A DNA stretch of 64,000 bases from Punica granatum (GCF_007655135.1 NW_022204308.1:1-64000); one strand, 5' to 3'; shown: positions 46,611-59,690, numbered from the stretch's first letter. Notes: a model not told the origin generated them from the letters alone. Numbers and translations are program-made.

Positions 46611-46951
46611 AATTTGTCCCTCAAGAGATCGATATTATATCAAATCTGATCTCAAAAAAGTTTTTACGTTAATTCACTTTCACCTATTAAATGTACATCA
46701 TATTGCCCATTCCGTCTGTCTGCAGTTAAAAAAATTGACGAAAACTACTGACAGAATGGACAATATGATGTACATTTAATAAACTAATGTTAAAATTGAT
46801 GAAAAAAAAGAAGATATTTCCATTCACTATTGGACTACAGGCAAACTGAATGAGTCATTTGATATACACTTAATCCGTCAATGTTCAATTTGATATAATT
46901 TTTTTTTAAAAAATTTGATTTGATGTAATATCAATCTCTCGATGACAAATT
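46611..46951. mobile_element. Fold-back MITE-like inverted repeat, duplicate
   Basis: Counterpart of 9599-9939. Here the inner pair reads ACAATATGATGTACATTTAA, a better complement of the left arm than in copy 1 (GATATACATT). Confidence 0.6.
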
Positions 46952-47848
46952 ATTAGTTTACTCTTATTACAATGGAAAACAAATCCAAGCTGAGTACCTA
47001 ATATTAAGTGAATGGAGTTGCATATCGATTTCGTCTGACTTATCTCTGCACTAATTTGATGTGCTCAGGAGACACGATGGATACAGCAAATCATATCCAC
47101 TATGGCCTTGTTTGGCACAAAGAGATAGAAAGTGAAGGAAATGCAGTATATACGCATATAAAATATATGGAATTTTGCGTGGCAATACAATTTACAAATT
47201 ATTTCTATTCCTTCATCCCATATATGACCTATATCTGTACTTTAAATGTGTTGTATAATGAAATATAATTCATAATAACTAATAAATGGTCACGGGTAGT
47301 CCCATCATGAGTATCACATATTGAACCTCTTGGTTATCAGGTTAAACCACAAGCGGCTCACTCATGGAACGATGCTCTTGTTTATGAAGTCGGTCGAATC
47401 ATCATATATATGCAAGTCTGTCGTACATTATTTACCATTTCGGGTCTGCTTTATTTAGCAAAATGTTAATTTCAGTTGGATCTCTGCTCATTCATTTGAG
47501 TTGCGAGCGGGAGAAAATTACGACCAAAATTAAAACAAGTCATACTGGTATGTAGCATAATCAAATCGTAAGAAAGCTGAATATTCAACCTCGAGTTTTA
47601 CTAGTAGTTGGGTCTAATTTTGGCCCAAATAATGGTTAGGGCTTGGCCTTAGATGAGTGTGAGAAATATATATCTGAATGAAGCATCTGGGGTCGTGAAA
47701 CTCCCAAGTACATGGCATCCAACACATGGTCGTGAGGAAAAATAAAGATCCGTAAATCAACGTAGGTCCAACACATGGTATCCTAATTCTGCAGCGAGGA
47801 TGGATCCAAATGTTCCGAAGTGGAACCATCGCCTTCCCGACCGAGATG

Positions 47849-49065
47849 AACGTTGGTTGCAGGATTGTCATAGAAACCTGCACGGGAAGTCCCAGCAGCA
47901 GCAGAGATTATCATAGAAGAAGAGGCAGCAGCCTGTTCCGACAACGTGCTGGTCGAGCTCATTGATCAGCATCCCCATCGCAGCTATATTCACGACCAGC
48001 TTCTTGGGGAATCTGCTCATTCATAGCAGTGCCCCACCATGTCTGCTCCGTCTCCCCGTCCATCACCAGGTGCTTCCATATCTCCCTACCTCTTCGTGTT
48101 TCTCCCTTCAGCCTCTTTAATACCTCGATGTACGCACCAGCCTCATGCTCCCGGAAATACGATTCCTGCCACAGCTGGCTTTGAAATATATGAGAAAACC
48201 CCATCACTAGTTAGCACAGAACGTAGGATCTAATTCTCAGGAGCCCGGATACGATCATGCTCTCGATGGAGCAATACATGGCAGAGGTGTCGCATTCCTT
48301 CCTTGAATAGACAACCTGCCTTGGTGGACCCCTAGGCTTGTTCGACCTCAATAAAACCTTCCTAGGGGCTAAGGTCGCAAAAGAGTTTTTACTAATGGAA
48401 AGGATATTTGTAAATTTTGTTTCAATTACATAAAAGAGAATGTAGGGCTTTTTATGTTGCTCTAAAAGGCTAAATTCTCTTCTGAAATCATTGCTACAAA
48501 AAAATTTGATAAAAATAACGTCCCTTCTCACCTAGGAAGGTTTCACTGAGGTCCACCAAGGCAAGTTGCGTGGTCAAGGAAAGAATGTGACGTCTGTACC
48601 ATGTATTGCTTCATCGAGTGCAAGTCGGTGCTCGTGCTCCCAAGAATGTGCCTAACCTTTGGAGGGAATTGTCTCAGATTTCACGGCTTGAGGCAAGAAT
48701 CGCAATTTCAGCAGTACGAGGCAGCTTTTCTCAGATCAGAGTCTCGACTCCGAGAGGCCCAGAGGGAAGTACATTGAGAGGCCGAGGGAAGATAAACAAA
48801 GGCGTGCGGAATTAGAAAAGCTCCTTAAAAGGGGATGGAGAGAGAGAGCAAATCCCGTGGAACACTCCGATCAATGAGCAAAGTCCCCAAGGAGCTGATC
48901 GCGAGCATGGCCGTGATGAAGAAGCTGACGGATGAGCTCCCCAAGCAGCTTGCTGAATATGAACGGGCTGCTACGTACCTCCTCTTCAGCGACCACCTCT
49001 GCTGCTTTCGGGCCATTCTCTTTCGGGTTTCTAAGTTTTATGTCAATCCTGCAACCAATGTTCCA
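47849..49065. pseudogene. Inverted duplication of the gene fragment (hairpin), S8
   Basis: Duplicate of the S3 hairpin; left arm 47849-about 48395, right arm about 48527-49065, only a few substitutions apart. Confidence 0.75.
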
Positions 49066-49524
49066 TTTTTTATAAAATCTACATAATATATCACATGCAT
49101 CAGATAAATTAACATGTTCTCTCGAATGTGCTCATAGATGAGAATCTTCCAGATTCAGCCAAAACAATAGTTATATAATGTAATTTTACATCAGCGTATA
49201 ATATATATTCATAAATTATATAAAACTCATATTTGTGAAAAGATGTGGATGAAGAGAGAATTGGTTAATGATCCTCTTATATAGCGTTAAGACCTATCGA
49301 TCATTAAGACTGTATTTAGGTATATAATTCACTTACCATGCAAGTCTTGATTCATTTTATATATTGTAAGAAACTTCCATAGAATTTATGGAGCTATACG
49401 TCTACAAACATCATCGGATAACCAATCCTCCTCACTGAATAACTCTCGCATCATTTTCCTCCTTTTTTATGTACCTATTTTACATTTCTTATTACATTAG
49501 GATTATCCAATATTTTTATACATG

Positions 49525-49660
49525 TGAAAGCACGATGTGTAGGCAGATCGACTCGTCAAGTTCCAATTGAAATAGGATCCACGCAAGGAAAAACACTTTC
49601 CATTAGCTGCTTATTTGGGGTATCCCAAAATTCCAGTTGGAGTGGAAATCGTGTTACTTA
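49525..49660 (+). pseudogene. rps7: Plastid rps7-derived fragment, S8
   Basis: Duplicate of the S3 fragment with a G-to-C change giving AGCTGCTTATTTGG. Confidence 0.7.
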
Positions 49661-50132
49661 ATATAGACTTGTGAGTTATAAATACAGTATAAAAGCTCAA
49701 GACTTGGGCTTGATTTGGAAGTGTTGTTACCGATATACAAATGCAGAAATATAATTGCTAAAAACTAAAAGTATTGATTCCAGAAAAAAAAAATGTTCGG
49801 GACTCGGAAGGCCATACTCTAAAATTGTTGAAATTAAAACTAATGCTTAAAGTAAAGAATAAGCAAAAATGGGAAATCAATCACATTTAAGACTGCAGAA
49901 ACTAACAACAATCATTGTTTTGAAATATTTCATGAAGCTTTATTGAAAGTATATATCATATAAGGATGCATATTATTTAATTTCAAAATAGTTTTAGTAA
50001 TAAACCTAATATTAAGTTATGAAATCAGTCTTTAGGTAATTTTGTATTTTAAGTTGTTTTGAGAAATTAGTTACATTTACATGTTAATGCCCGCCCAAGG
50101 TGTATACTACCAACAGCTTTGTTATAGAAAAA

Positions 50133-51150
50133 CAAGGATTATGCCTACGCGTTGCTGAGTATGAGAAATTATTTAATTTATTTAATTATCAATTACTTTT
50201 TAGAGAAATTTTAATACATTTGTGAATTGATTTAATGTTTCACTTTAAAATTTATAATGTTTATTTACTGTTTTTAATATAATATTAAATGTAATAATTT
50301 TTTAAAATAAAAAATAAGAAATAATAAAGCATTAAATGAGAATTATAAAAATAGTGCTCCCACGTATTAAATAGTAATTTTGACATTAGTTTAAAATAGG
50401 TAATAAGTTAAATATTATAGGAATGAAAATTTCAATTGCTATAATCTGATCATACAAAAAAATGGTATGGAAAATAATATCCATAATATTGTTTTATTAT
50501 GAAAGAAAAAATTATCTAATATAATTAAAAAATCAAATTGCAATTACAAGAATAAGTAATTTGATTTATATGAGATTATTATTGTTAATTATAAAACATT
50601 ACAAAAAGAACTTATGTTTTAGAAAATGTAAATTATACACACGATGTGAATTAAAAAATATAAGAGAAATAGTTATAATTTAAAGTTAAATTTAAATACA
50701 TACGAGCATATCGATCGTGAGAGAAACATCTTGAGGTATTGTGTAAAGAGAAATAACAGTAGAAAGAAAATAGTCTAGAAGATGAAGTTTCTCGTACTCT
50801 ATTTATGGGACATATTGTACATTGAAGTTAAAAATGCATTTCATATTTCGAGAAAAAACTTTGAAATTATTGAGAGAATTTTAAAATTTTCAAAAAAGTA
50901 TATCCATTATATCCCTAAATACGAATAATGTAAATGAATATCTAAAATTCGTTGAACCGAACATACAAGAACTTGCACAATTCATTTAATTTAAATTAAT
51001 AGATACATGAATCTATTTCTACAATAGATGGGTACATGAATCTTTTTATTAAAAATTTAATTTTTTCTTAACAGATTAAGAGGCAAGTAACCACAAGTTA
51101 AGAGTTTGTAAAAGGCAACGTGCTTATTGATTTTTATATGTTATAATAGA
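50133..51150 (-). mobile_element. Helitron-like segment, S8
   Basis: Duplicate of 13179-14187 with the same degraded hairpin and TATAATAGA right end. Confidence 0.35.
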
Positions 51151-51392
51151 AAGTTGTTTTCACTCAATAAAAGTTTCTGGTTTTATACTTTATTAATTAA
51201 AAGAAAATCACATTTGTATGAGCACCATTCCAGTCGAATAGCAAGTAGATGACTGGCGACCATATAATATTTATATATATGGTTGTTCCATGCTTCGCAT
51301 ACCCAATATTAAGTGGATAGAGTTGTATATCGGATTCATCTGACTTATATCATCACTAATTTGACCATGGATACTACAAATCATATCCACTA

Positions 51393-51725
51393 AAAAGATA
51401 CGAAGAAAAAATTGGCTTTATCAGCTCTCGGGATAAAGTATATGATTTTCGAATTCTTGTTTGAGGCATCCCAATCCCAGACAATATTTCCTTATTCTGG
51501 ATTCCTTGTTTCATACTTGCCGACCTAAAGTGTTATTCTCTGGGTGCCATTTCCTTTACTAGAGAAAGCAACTCTCTATTTTCATGTATTTTATATTATT
51601 TTCTTAAAATAATAAATATTTATTTATTTTATAATTAAACATGCGGTCCGACCCATTGAACCCTCAGTTGAACCCATGAACCCATAGCTCGGCCGGTTCG
51701 ATGTCCGGTCCGGTTCTGATAACAT
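51393..51725. other. Unclassified interspersed-repeat fragment, duplicate
   Basis: Counterpart of 14431-14764. It reads GTCCGGTCCGGTTCTGATAA where copy 1 has GTCCAGTCCGATTCTGATAA, so copy 1 lost two CpG/CHG cytosines (G-to-A on this strand). Confidence 0.5.
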
Positions 51726-52009
51726 TGTCTAAAACTGTTAAAATCAAAACTAATGCTTAAAGTAGGGAATAAGCAAAAATGGGAAATCAATCACGTTTAT
51801 GACTGCTAAAAAATTGCAACAATCATTGTTTTGAAATATTTCATGAAGCTTTAGTGAAAGTATATATCATATAATCATGCATATTATTTAATTTAAAAAT
51901 AATTTTAGTAATAAACCTAATGTTAAGTTATCCAATCAGTCTTTTAGTTACATTTACATGTTAATGCCCGTGCAAGGTGTAAACTACCAACAGCTTTGTT
52001 ATAGAAAAA

Positions 52010-53324
52010 CTAGGATTATGTCTGTGCACTGCGCAGGTTTTAGACATTATTTAATTTATTTAATTTTTAATTACTTTTTAGATAACTTTTAATACATTTC
52101 TGAATTTATTTAATGTTTTACTTTAAAATTTATAATGTTTATTTACATTTTTTAATATAATTTTAAATGTTATAATTTTTTAAATATAAAAAATAAAAAA
52201 TAATAAAGCATTAATTGAGAATTAAAAAAATAGAGCTCTCACATATTACATAGTGTTTTTTAAATAATTTTGACATTTGTTTAAAATAGATAATAAGTCA
52301 AATAGTATAGGAATGAAAATTTTAATTGCAATAATCTAATCATACAAAAAATGGTATGAAAAATAATATAATAATATTGTTTGATTATGAAAGAAAAAAA
52401 TGATCTAATATAATTAAGAAAAATCAAATTGCAATCATAATAATAAGTAATTCGATTCATCTGAGATTATTATTGTTAATTATAAAATATTACAAAAAGA
52501 ACTTATGTTATAGAAAATGTATATTATACACACGATGAGAATTAAAAAATATAAGAGAAATAGTTATAACTTAAACTTAAATTTAAAATACATAAGAGTA
52601 TATCGATCGTGAGAGAAACATCTCGAGATATGGTTTAAAGAGAAATAACAGTAGAAAGAAAATAGTCTAGAAAATGAAGTTTCCCATACTCTATTTATAG
52701 GACATATTGTACATTGAAGTTAAAAATGCATTTCATATTTCGAGAAAAACTTTTAAGTTATTTAGAGAATTTTTAACTTTTCGAAAAAGAATATCTAGTT
52801 ATATCCCTAAATACGAATAATGTAAATGAACATTTAAAATTCGTTGAACCAAATATACAAGAACTTGCAAAATTCATTTAATTTAAATTAACAAATACAT
52901 GAATCTATTTCTGCAATAGATGGGTACACGAATCTTTTTATTAAAAATTTAGATTGTGTTTAGTTTTAGAGTTGAGTATTAATTCTATTTGGTTTGTAAT
53001 GATTATGTTGTTGAATTATGAGAAAAAGTCTGAAAAAGTAATGGATAGTTGAGAGAAATAATAATTGTGTTGTTGAATTGTGGAAAAAGTAATGAATAGT
53101 TGAGAGAATTTAGTATTAAAAATTGAATTGAATGATTAAAAAAATGAAAAAATAATAATTGTATTGTTGAGTTGAAGATAAATTGAGTTAAGTGGAGTAG
53201 AGTTAAAAAATTTTGTAAAACCAAATGAGCCCTTAATTTTCTAAACAGACCAAGAGGCAAGTAACCACAAATTAAGGGTTTATAAAAGGTAATGTGCTTT
53301 TTTATTTTTATATATTATTATCGA
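52010..53324 (-). mobile_element. Helitron-like segment with CTAG end, S9
   Basis: Counterpart of 15047-16362. It has the same CTAG/T terminus on the minus strand; the hairpin reads TGTGCACTGCGCAGG here. Confidence 0.45.
52952..53232. mobile_element. Tourist-like MITE, duplicate
   Basis: 281 bp flanked by TTA at 52949-52951 and 53233-53235. Same termini as 15990-16270 except GAGCCC preceded by AAAT instead of AAAC. Confidence 0.8.
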
Positions 53325-53916
53325 AAGGTGATTTCACTCTACAAAAGTTTTGGTTATATACTTTATTAATGAAAAGAAAGTCACATTTGTATGAGCACCA
53401 TTCTAGTCGAATAGCAAGTAGATGACTGATGACCATATAATATTCACATATATGCTTGTTCCATGCTTTGCATACCAAATATTAAGTGAATAGAGTTGTA
53501 TATCAGTTTCATCTGACTTATATCTTCACTAATTTGATGTGCTCAGGAGACACGATGGATACCGCAAATCATATCCACCATGGTCTTGTTTGGCACGAAA
53601 GTGAAGGAAATGCAGTATATACGCATATAAAATATGTGGAATTTTGCGTTGCGATACATTTTACAGATAATTTCTATTCCTTCATGCCATATATGACCTA
53701 TATCTGTACTTTAAATGTGCTGTTAATAATTTTAAGTTTTTTTTTCCGATTATAAAGGAGGTATACAAGTATAGTATAATGAAATAGAATTCCTAATAGC
53801 TAATAAATGAATACGGGTAGTCCCATCATGACTATCACATGTTGAACCTATTGGTTATCAGGCTAGAACTTACGCCACTGTACTATGCCATTTTTATTAA
53901 TTTTAGCTTTTCTTTA

Positions 53917-54177
53917 TCCTGATCAAGAGGCTCAAAGAGAATATATTGAGGTATTGACACGGTCGAGGGAAGGAAAACCGAAGAGCTGGTAGGGGAAACT
54001 TAGAGAATCTCCTAAAAATGGGCGGGTAGATACAGTGAACCTGTTGGAACATGCCGATCAACGATCAAAGCCCTAAGGAGCCAATCGTGAGCCTAGCCGC
54101 GATGGAGAATCTAATGGACGAGCTCAACCAGCACCTTGTTGAACGGGGCTGCTGCGCCTTCTCCTCATTGACAACCT
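53917..54177 (+). pseudogene. Highly diverged copy of the repeated gene fragment, S9
   Basis: Duplicate of 16955-17215, nearly unchanged. It has no adjacent inverted partner. Confidence 0.6.
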
Positions 54178-54207
54178 CCAATGCTGTTGGGGCCTACTGC
54201 GAGCTTT

Positions 54208-54678
54208 AATGACAATCGTGTGATAAGCATATTTGAGTTTCATGGGAGTGATTCTTTAAGAAAAAGAGGCATCGATTAAGAAGCACCTTAACCAAATAAG
54301 GTTGGTGTGACCAATCCCCTCCCCTTTTTCTGTTGATCTTTTCCCAATTTACTGCCAAAAATCCCCTTCTCGCACTCCCAATGCTCAGACTCCAGAAAGA
54401 GACCTTCAATTAATCTAATGAACTCCTCGTAAACTATATATGTTCAATCTGAAGCATGACAACATTGTTGATTTAACATTTTCAGAATTGTATGGTGGTC
54501 TCATTGATTCAAATTTTGGCAAGTTCAATTCAACACGGTTGAAACAATGAAGTGATGGGTCAATTGTGATAATAGAATGTTTAAGTTTTTGGATGATCAA
54601 CTTCATGAAGTTTTCTAGGATGATCAAGAAAACAATTGATCACTGGAATATTACGTGTTAGAAATCAACTGATCCTCA
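54208..54678. other. Intergenic segment left of gypsy copy 2
   Basis: Counterpart of 17246-17716; no gene seen. Confidence 0.6.
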
Positions 54679-54683
54679 ATAAC

Positions 54684-55126
54684 TGATGCGGTAAAAGACC
54701 TGACAAGTCGGTACCTGGAGAAAAATAGGTTCTGACGACCCTATTTCGAAGGAAACGGCCTCCGGAGCAAAACTCACATTGTGAGTTTTCGATATTTAAG
54801 GCAAATTCCATCGTTTAGTTCCTCAAACAGGCAATTTATGTTAATTAGGGTGTTTTTGCAATTTTTAAAAAGTTTAGTTCTTTTATGCAATTTAGGTTTA
54901 TTAATACCTATTTAAGCTTTCTGTAAGCCTTAGGGCAAGGGGAGTCGTCTTTTCAGATTATCAATAAAATTCAGAGCTTTCTTGCTTTGTCCAATCTCGA
55001 ATCGATTCGAGTTTGATGCCTAGTTCCTGGTATTCGTAGAATCAACAGGTATAGAAGGTTGTAGTTCCGGTATTCGTGCGCGAATCAACGGGTCTGTGAC
55101 GGTTACTCGCGTCGTACGCTGCGTCA
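54684..55126 (+). repeat. Gypsy 5' LTR, copy 2
   Basis: 443 bp, few differences from 17722-18164 (for example GGTAAAAGACCTGACAAG at its start). Confidence 0.95.
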
Positions 55127-55128
55127 GT

Positions 55129-55140
55129 TGGTATCAGAGC
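55129..55140 (+). other. Gypsy primer binding site, copy 2
   Basis: TGGTATCAGAGC, 2 bp after the LTR; initiator tRNA-Met type. Confidence 0.95.
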
Positions 55141-55162
55141 TGCGTTCGTTCTTGGATCAACG

Positions 55163-56209
55163 ATGCCGCCCAGGAGGAGGGATCGTGTGGAAGATGTTTA
55201 TGACCGTGATAATCTGCGACATCTGGAGCAGAGGCTGGATCAACTGGATCAGAGGAATCGGGAGAGGGATCAGAGGCTGGATCGTATGGTGGAGCAGCTA
55301 ACACAACAGATGGCTGCACTTATGGAGAGTCAGAATCGGAGAAACCCTAATTCGAATTTTGACCTTGATCGAGAGGAAACTGAAGCGGAGTCGGAAAGGG
55401 AGAATTTTTTCGCTGATGTTCCACGAAGACAGCAAAGGGGCCCAATCGAGGAAGACAGGCAGCGATGGGAGACGGGCATTCGGACCGATATTCCCGAATT
55501 CCAAGGGGGTTTGCAGCCAGAAGAGTTTCTAGATTGGCTGGCAATGGTAGAAGAGGTTTTGGAGTTCAAGGGGGTACCTGAGATCAAGCGGGTACAGCTT
55601 GTGGCGACTCGGTTACGTGGTAGGGCGTCATTGTGGTGGCAACAGGTGAAGCTTACTCGTAGTAGGATGGGCAAACCGAAGATCACGTCATGGGAAAAGA
55701 TGAAGAAAAAGATGAGGGCTACCTTTCTGCCCTATAATTTTCAGAGGATCATGTACCAACGCCTGTAGAACTTGAGGCAGGGCAGTAGATCGGTGGATGA
55801 TTACACCAATGAGTTCTACCAGTTGGTTGCTCGTAATGAGCTTCAGGAAACCGAGGATCAGCTGGTGGCGAGATATATTGGCGGGCTGAGAGTGCAGCTA
55901 CAGAACACGATTAATTTGTTCGACCCTATTAACGTGTCTTCCGCCCATCAGAGGGCCCTGATTATCGAAAGACAGCAAAAGCGAGCGAGCAGCGGGGCGT
56001 TCGGTGGAGGTGTTGCCGTTGCAGGAACCGGTGGAGCTGTCCGAGCTGGCGGTAGTAGTGCTGTTCTTGGGCGTCCGATGAGACCTGCCAACATTGGGCC
56101 GAGCAATAGCGGGCCGAGCAGTAGCGGAGCGAAGTGCTTCAAGTGTGGAGAGCCCGGGCATCGGCAATCTGAGTACAGAAAAGGGGAAAAAAAGGGCGAT
56201 GTTTATTGA
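55163..56209 (+). pseudogene. gag: Gypsy gag, copy 2, one TAG stop
   Basis: Same architecture as copy 1. The first stop (TAG at 55766) is shared. The second stop of copy 1 is absent (CAG), so 55772-56209 is open through the zinc knuckle. In that knuckle the last Cys is changed to Tyr (TGC to TAC near 56175), which would abolish zinc binding there. The frame ends at 56209 and the protease follows in another frame. Confidence 0.9.
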
Positions 56210-56818
56210 AGAGGAATTGTTTGATGACGCAGTTTATGTAGCTGGAGGTGATGGAGAGGTCGAGTTTAACGAGGAGGAAGAAATTGTGACTGGAGATGGA
56301 GTGCCCAATCAGGTGGTAAGAAGGTCTTGTATGACCCCGAGAGCTGTGGATGAAGACTGGCTGCGTAACAACATCTTCCAGTCCACCTGCACCATCGGAA
56401 ATAAAGTCTGTCATTTCATGATAGACTCGGGCAGCTGCGAGAACATCGTATCTGCTGAGGCCGTGCAAAAGTTGAGCCTGCGAAGTGAGCCACATCTCAA
56501 ACTGTATAAGCTGGCATGGCTGAAGAAAGAAGGTGAAGTGAGTGTGTTGAAGCACGCGTTGGTTACTTTCTTTACTGGCCCTCGGTATAGGGACTCTGTG
56601 TGGTGTGATGTTGTCATGATGGATGCGTGTCACTTGTTGTTGGGAAGGCCCTGGCAGTTTGATAGGAGCGTGAGCCATGATGGACGGACCAATAAATACA
56701 GCTTCACGCATAAGGGATTAAAGATTGTCCGGTACCAAACAGAGGGAGGGACGCTATTGAGCCCGAACCTGCGAATCCGGTTACTGCAACCAACTTGCTG
56801 TCCCTTGCCCGATTTTAG
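56178..56818 (+). pseudogene. Gypsy protease region, copy 2
   Basis: Same acidic linker, MIDSGSCENIVS active site and MDACHLLLGRPWQFDR as copy 1. A single-base deletion near 56728 (GATTGTCCGG against GATTGTGCCGG) shifts the frame before the RT, so the open frame runs on out of phase to 56912. Confidence 0.88.
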
Positions 56819-57889
56819 GAGGAGTTGCATGATGCAGAGTATATGTTTGCTCTTGTGGGCAGGGAGGTTGTGGAGGACGGTCTTACGTCTTGTGAGTCCT
56901 TACCAATCTTGAAAGAATTTCAGGATGTCTTTCCTGAGGAGTTGCCAAATGGTCTACCACCCTTGTGGGACATCCAACACCATATCGACTTGCAACCTGT
57001 TGCGGCCCTTCCAAACAGACCACACTACAGGATGAGCCCGGCTGAACATGAAGAGTTAAGGAGACAGGTGGAGGAGCTGATATCGAAAGGGTTTATTCGG
57101 GAGAGTATGAGCCCGTGTGCTGTCCCGGCACTTCTAGTGCCTAAGAAGGATGGATCATGGCGTATGTGTGTAGACAGTCGAGCCATCAATAAGATAACGG
57201 TCAGGTATCGTTTTCCCATTCCTCGCTTGGATGATTTGCTTGACCAGCTGAGTGGTGCCAGGATTTTTATGAAGCTGGACTTGAAGAGCAGATATCACTA
57301 GATTCAGATTCGTCTTGGAGATGAATGGAAGACCGCATTCAAGGCTAAAAAGGGGTTATATGAATGGTTGGTAATGCCATTTGGGCTGTCGAATGCACCG
57401 AGCACGTTCATGAGAGTGATGAACCAGATTATGCGGCCTTTCATTGGTCGGTGTGTGGTTGTGTATTTTGATGACATCTTGATCTACAGTGCCGACTCCG
57501 AGCAACACCTGGCCCACTTGCGTGAAGTCCTCTCTGTTCTTCGACGCGAGAAACTATATGCGGCGTTGAAGAAATGTGTTTTTATGAGGTCAGAAGTTCT
57601 TTTTCTTGGTTATGTTGTTGCTGCTGATGGTTTGAGGGTTGACTCATCTAAGGTCGAGGCAGTCAAGCAGTGGCCTAGACCAATGAGCATTACTGAAGTC
57701 AGGAGTTTCCATGGGTTAGCCTCCTTCTACAGGCGGTTTATTCCTCATTTCAGCAGTATTATGGCTCCCTTAACTGACTGCATGAAGGGAGGCAAATTAG
57801 AGTGGACAGAGGGGGCAGAAACGGCATTCCAGAATATTAAGGAGCGTTTCACGACCGCCCTGATTCTTGTCCTGCCAGATTTTCAATAG
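56819..57889 (+). pseudogene. Gypsy reverse transcriptase, copy 2
   Basis: Same two TAG stops as copy 1 (57299 and 57887) and the intact YFDDILIYS box at about 57464-57490. Only scattered substitutions, mostly conservative (AVRQW to AVKQW). Confidence 0.92.
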
Positions 57890-58047
57890 CCCTTTGAGTT
57901 GCATTCTGATGCATCGAAGGTGGGGATTGGAGCAGTCTTGAGCCAAAACAGCAGGCCAATTGCTTCCTTCAGCGAGAAGCTGACGGGGGCGAAAGTGAGA
58001 TACAGCACCTACGACGTGGAATTCTATGCGGTAGTGCAGGCGATTAA
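57890..58047 (+). pseudogene. Gypsy RNase H, N-terminal half, copy 2
   Basis: PFELHSDASKVGIGAVLSQ to YDVEFYAVVQAI, broken by the copia LTR at 58048. It keeps YSTYD and YAVV, the family-like residues that copy 1 has changed to YNTYD and YVVV. Confidence 0.92.
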
Positions 58048-59676
58048 TGTTGGGAATTGGTGTATGCCCTAGAGGCAATCTATCATCAGTTCTGTAATAT
58101 GATATCTATTTCATTATAATACGAGGCATTTCCGTTATTGTGTAGATTGCGCTAAATATGATTTTACACAATAATGTCCTTGGAATAGTAGGTTCAATAG
58201 GCATCAAGTGTGACTTGATTGTAAAATCGTATAATTACCAACATTATTCCTAAATGTCCATAGTCAAAGTATTATCGTTAATTAGGACAACGATAATACG
58301 ATTAGACTAGTGTGGGTGTTGATTGATGACCAAGTCTCACAGGTCATGGATATGGAGATATCAAATCACACCACATGTATACATTAAGAGTAATGTGTAT
58401 TGGACTGACCCGCCATGAGATTGCTACATGGGTTGTTACGTAACTGTCATTAGCATATCTCAAAGTGACTATAATGTAATGGTCCTTTGACTTGAGGTCA
58501 CCATGGATTCCTACATGTAATGTCATATACTTTGATACTGTCAAACGCCACCGTAACAGGCTGGTTAGAAAGACAGTTATTGGGTATATCACAAAGCATG
58601 GAGAGGAATGTGAGTGATTGAGATAGGATTTGTCCCCCCTACGAAACGGGAGCGATATCTCACGACCACTTGGTGGTTAAGTCTAAAAGTGTATGCATAC
58701 CCAAATGAGTCGATATAGCGATATCGAGCTCATTTGTTCTGATAAACTTACCCGGTAAACCAAGAAAAAGAGATATTGAGCCATACAAGGATGTCATCGA
58801 CCATGCCTTGGGCTCAATAGAGATATAGAGGACAAAGGGATTATATTACATGGTAATATAGGTCACGAGATTCGTCGAGAAATTGACTTTTCGATTACTT
58901 GAGTAACAGTGATGCATTGCTAGATGCCGCTCACTGTTTTTAATATTGAAATAGAGATTTCGATATTACTATCAACGTAATTGGGAACCTACAGGGTCAC
59001 ACACTACGACTAAATTGACGACATATTTTGAAACAATAAAATCGTCTAATAGAGATTAGATGATTTATGGTGCGACTAATTAATCGGATATTTAATGAGA
59101 TTAAATTTATCGATTAATTAGATTCGATTTATTAGATTAAATGGACCAAATTGATGCACGATTAATACGGTGACACATGGCAATTTGGGATCCTTAAATC
59201 CCCTGTCCCACATCGGTCAGGAGACTTGAAAGTCTCCCCCCTGATGCTTATATATATGTGTGCATGTACATGTACATATATTTATATACGTGTGCTATAT
59301 AAATACATATATATGTGATATATATGTATGCATAAGCATATACATACATATGTGTGTACGTGCATTAATGTGGGGAAATTCAAGTTGAATTGTTCAATTT
59401 GAATTAATCCCATTAGTCTTAAAATTTCGGGTGTTGCATCGGTATTTCTTTCGAGTATTGGCCGTTAGCACTGTCAATCACGAAGACTCGTCGACAAAGT
59501 CGGTGTGGATACCGGTAGAGGCGTCACGCGTGGTATGCTCGGTGGAAAATTTTAAATATTCCAGGTGCGCTTTTATTTACTCTTATTCTTCTAGTAGGTC
59601 TTGGGATTAGTTTCACGAGTAGGAAATTTTGAATTTCTGTTCCTTTTTCGCTTCCTTAGATCCTGTGAAACTAACA
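58048..59676 (+). repeat. Copia 5' LTR, copy 2
   Basis: TGTTGGGAATTGG...CTAACA, about 1,629 bp, near-identical to 21087-22716. Confidence 0.95.
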
Positions 59677-59678
59677 AT

Positions 59679-59690
59679 TGGTATCAGAGC
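59679..59690 (+). other. Copia primer binding site, copy 2
   Basis: TGGTATCAGAGC, initiator tRNA-Met type. 59691-60378 is the untranslated leader. Confidence 0.95.

Larger units (their letters stand above)
45254..46997. other. Duplicate of the 1.75-kb foreign segment, S7
   Basis: Same junctions as 8231-9985. It contains the shortened AT run (45406-45431) and the fold-back MITE. No gene recognised. Confidence 0.7.
41316..47331 (+). repeat. S7: duplicate of S2
   Basis: Near-identical to S2 from about 41643 onward, including the 1.75-kb foreign segment. Before that the B block differs strongly from that of S2. In its A block, 54 bp (GTTGATAATTTTAAG...) present in S2 are missing near 47252. Confidence 0.88.
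47332..51392 (+). repeat. S8: duplicate of S3
   Basis: Near-identical to 10373-14430, with the same A-block truncation. It keeps AATAACTCTCGCATCATT near 49440, whereas S3 has lost the TAACTCTCG part (12480). Confidence 0.88.
51726..54207 (+). repeat. S9: duplicate of the partial unit S4
   Basis: Counterpart of 14765-17245 with the same missing B block and left arm. Confidence 0.75.
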
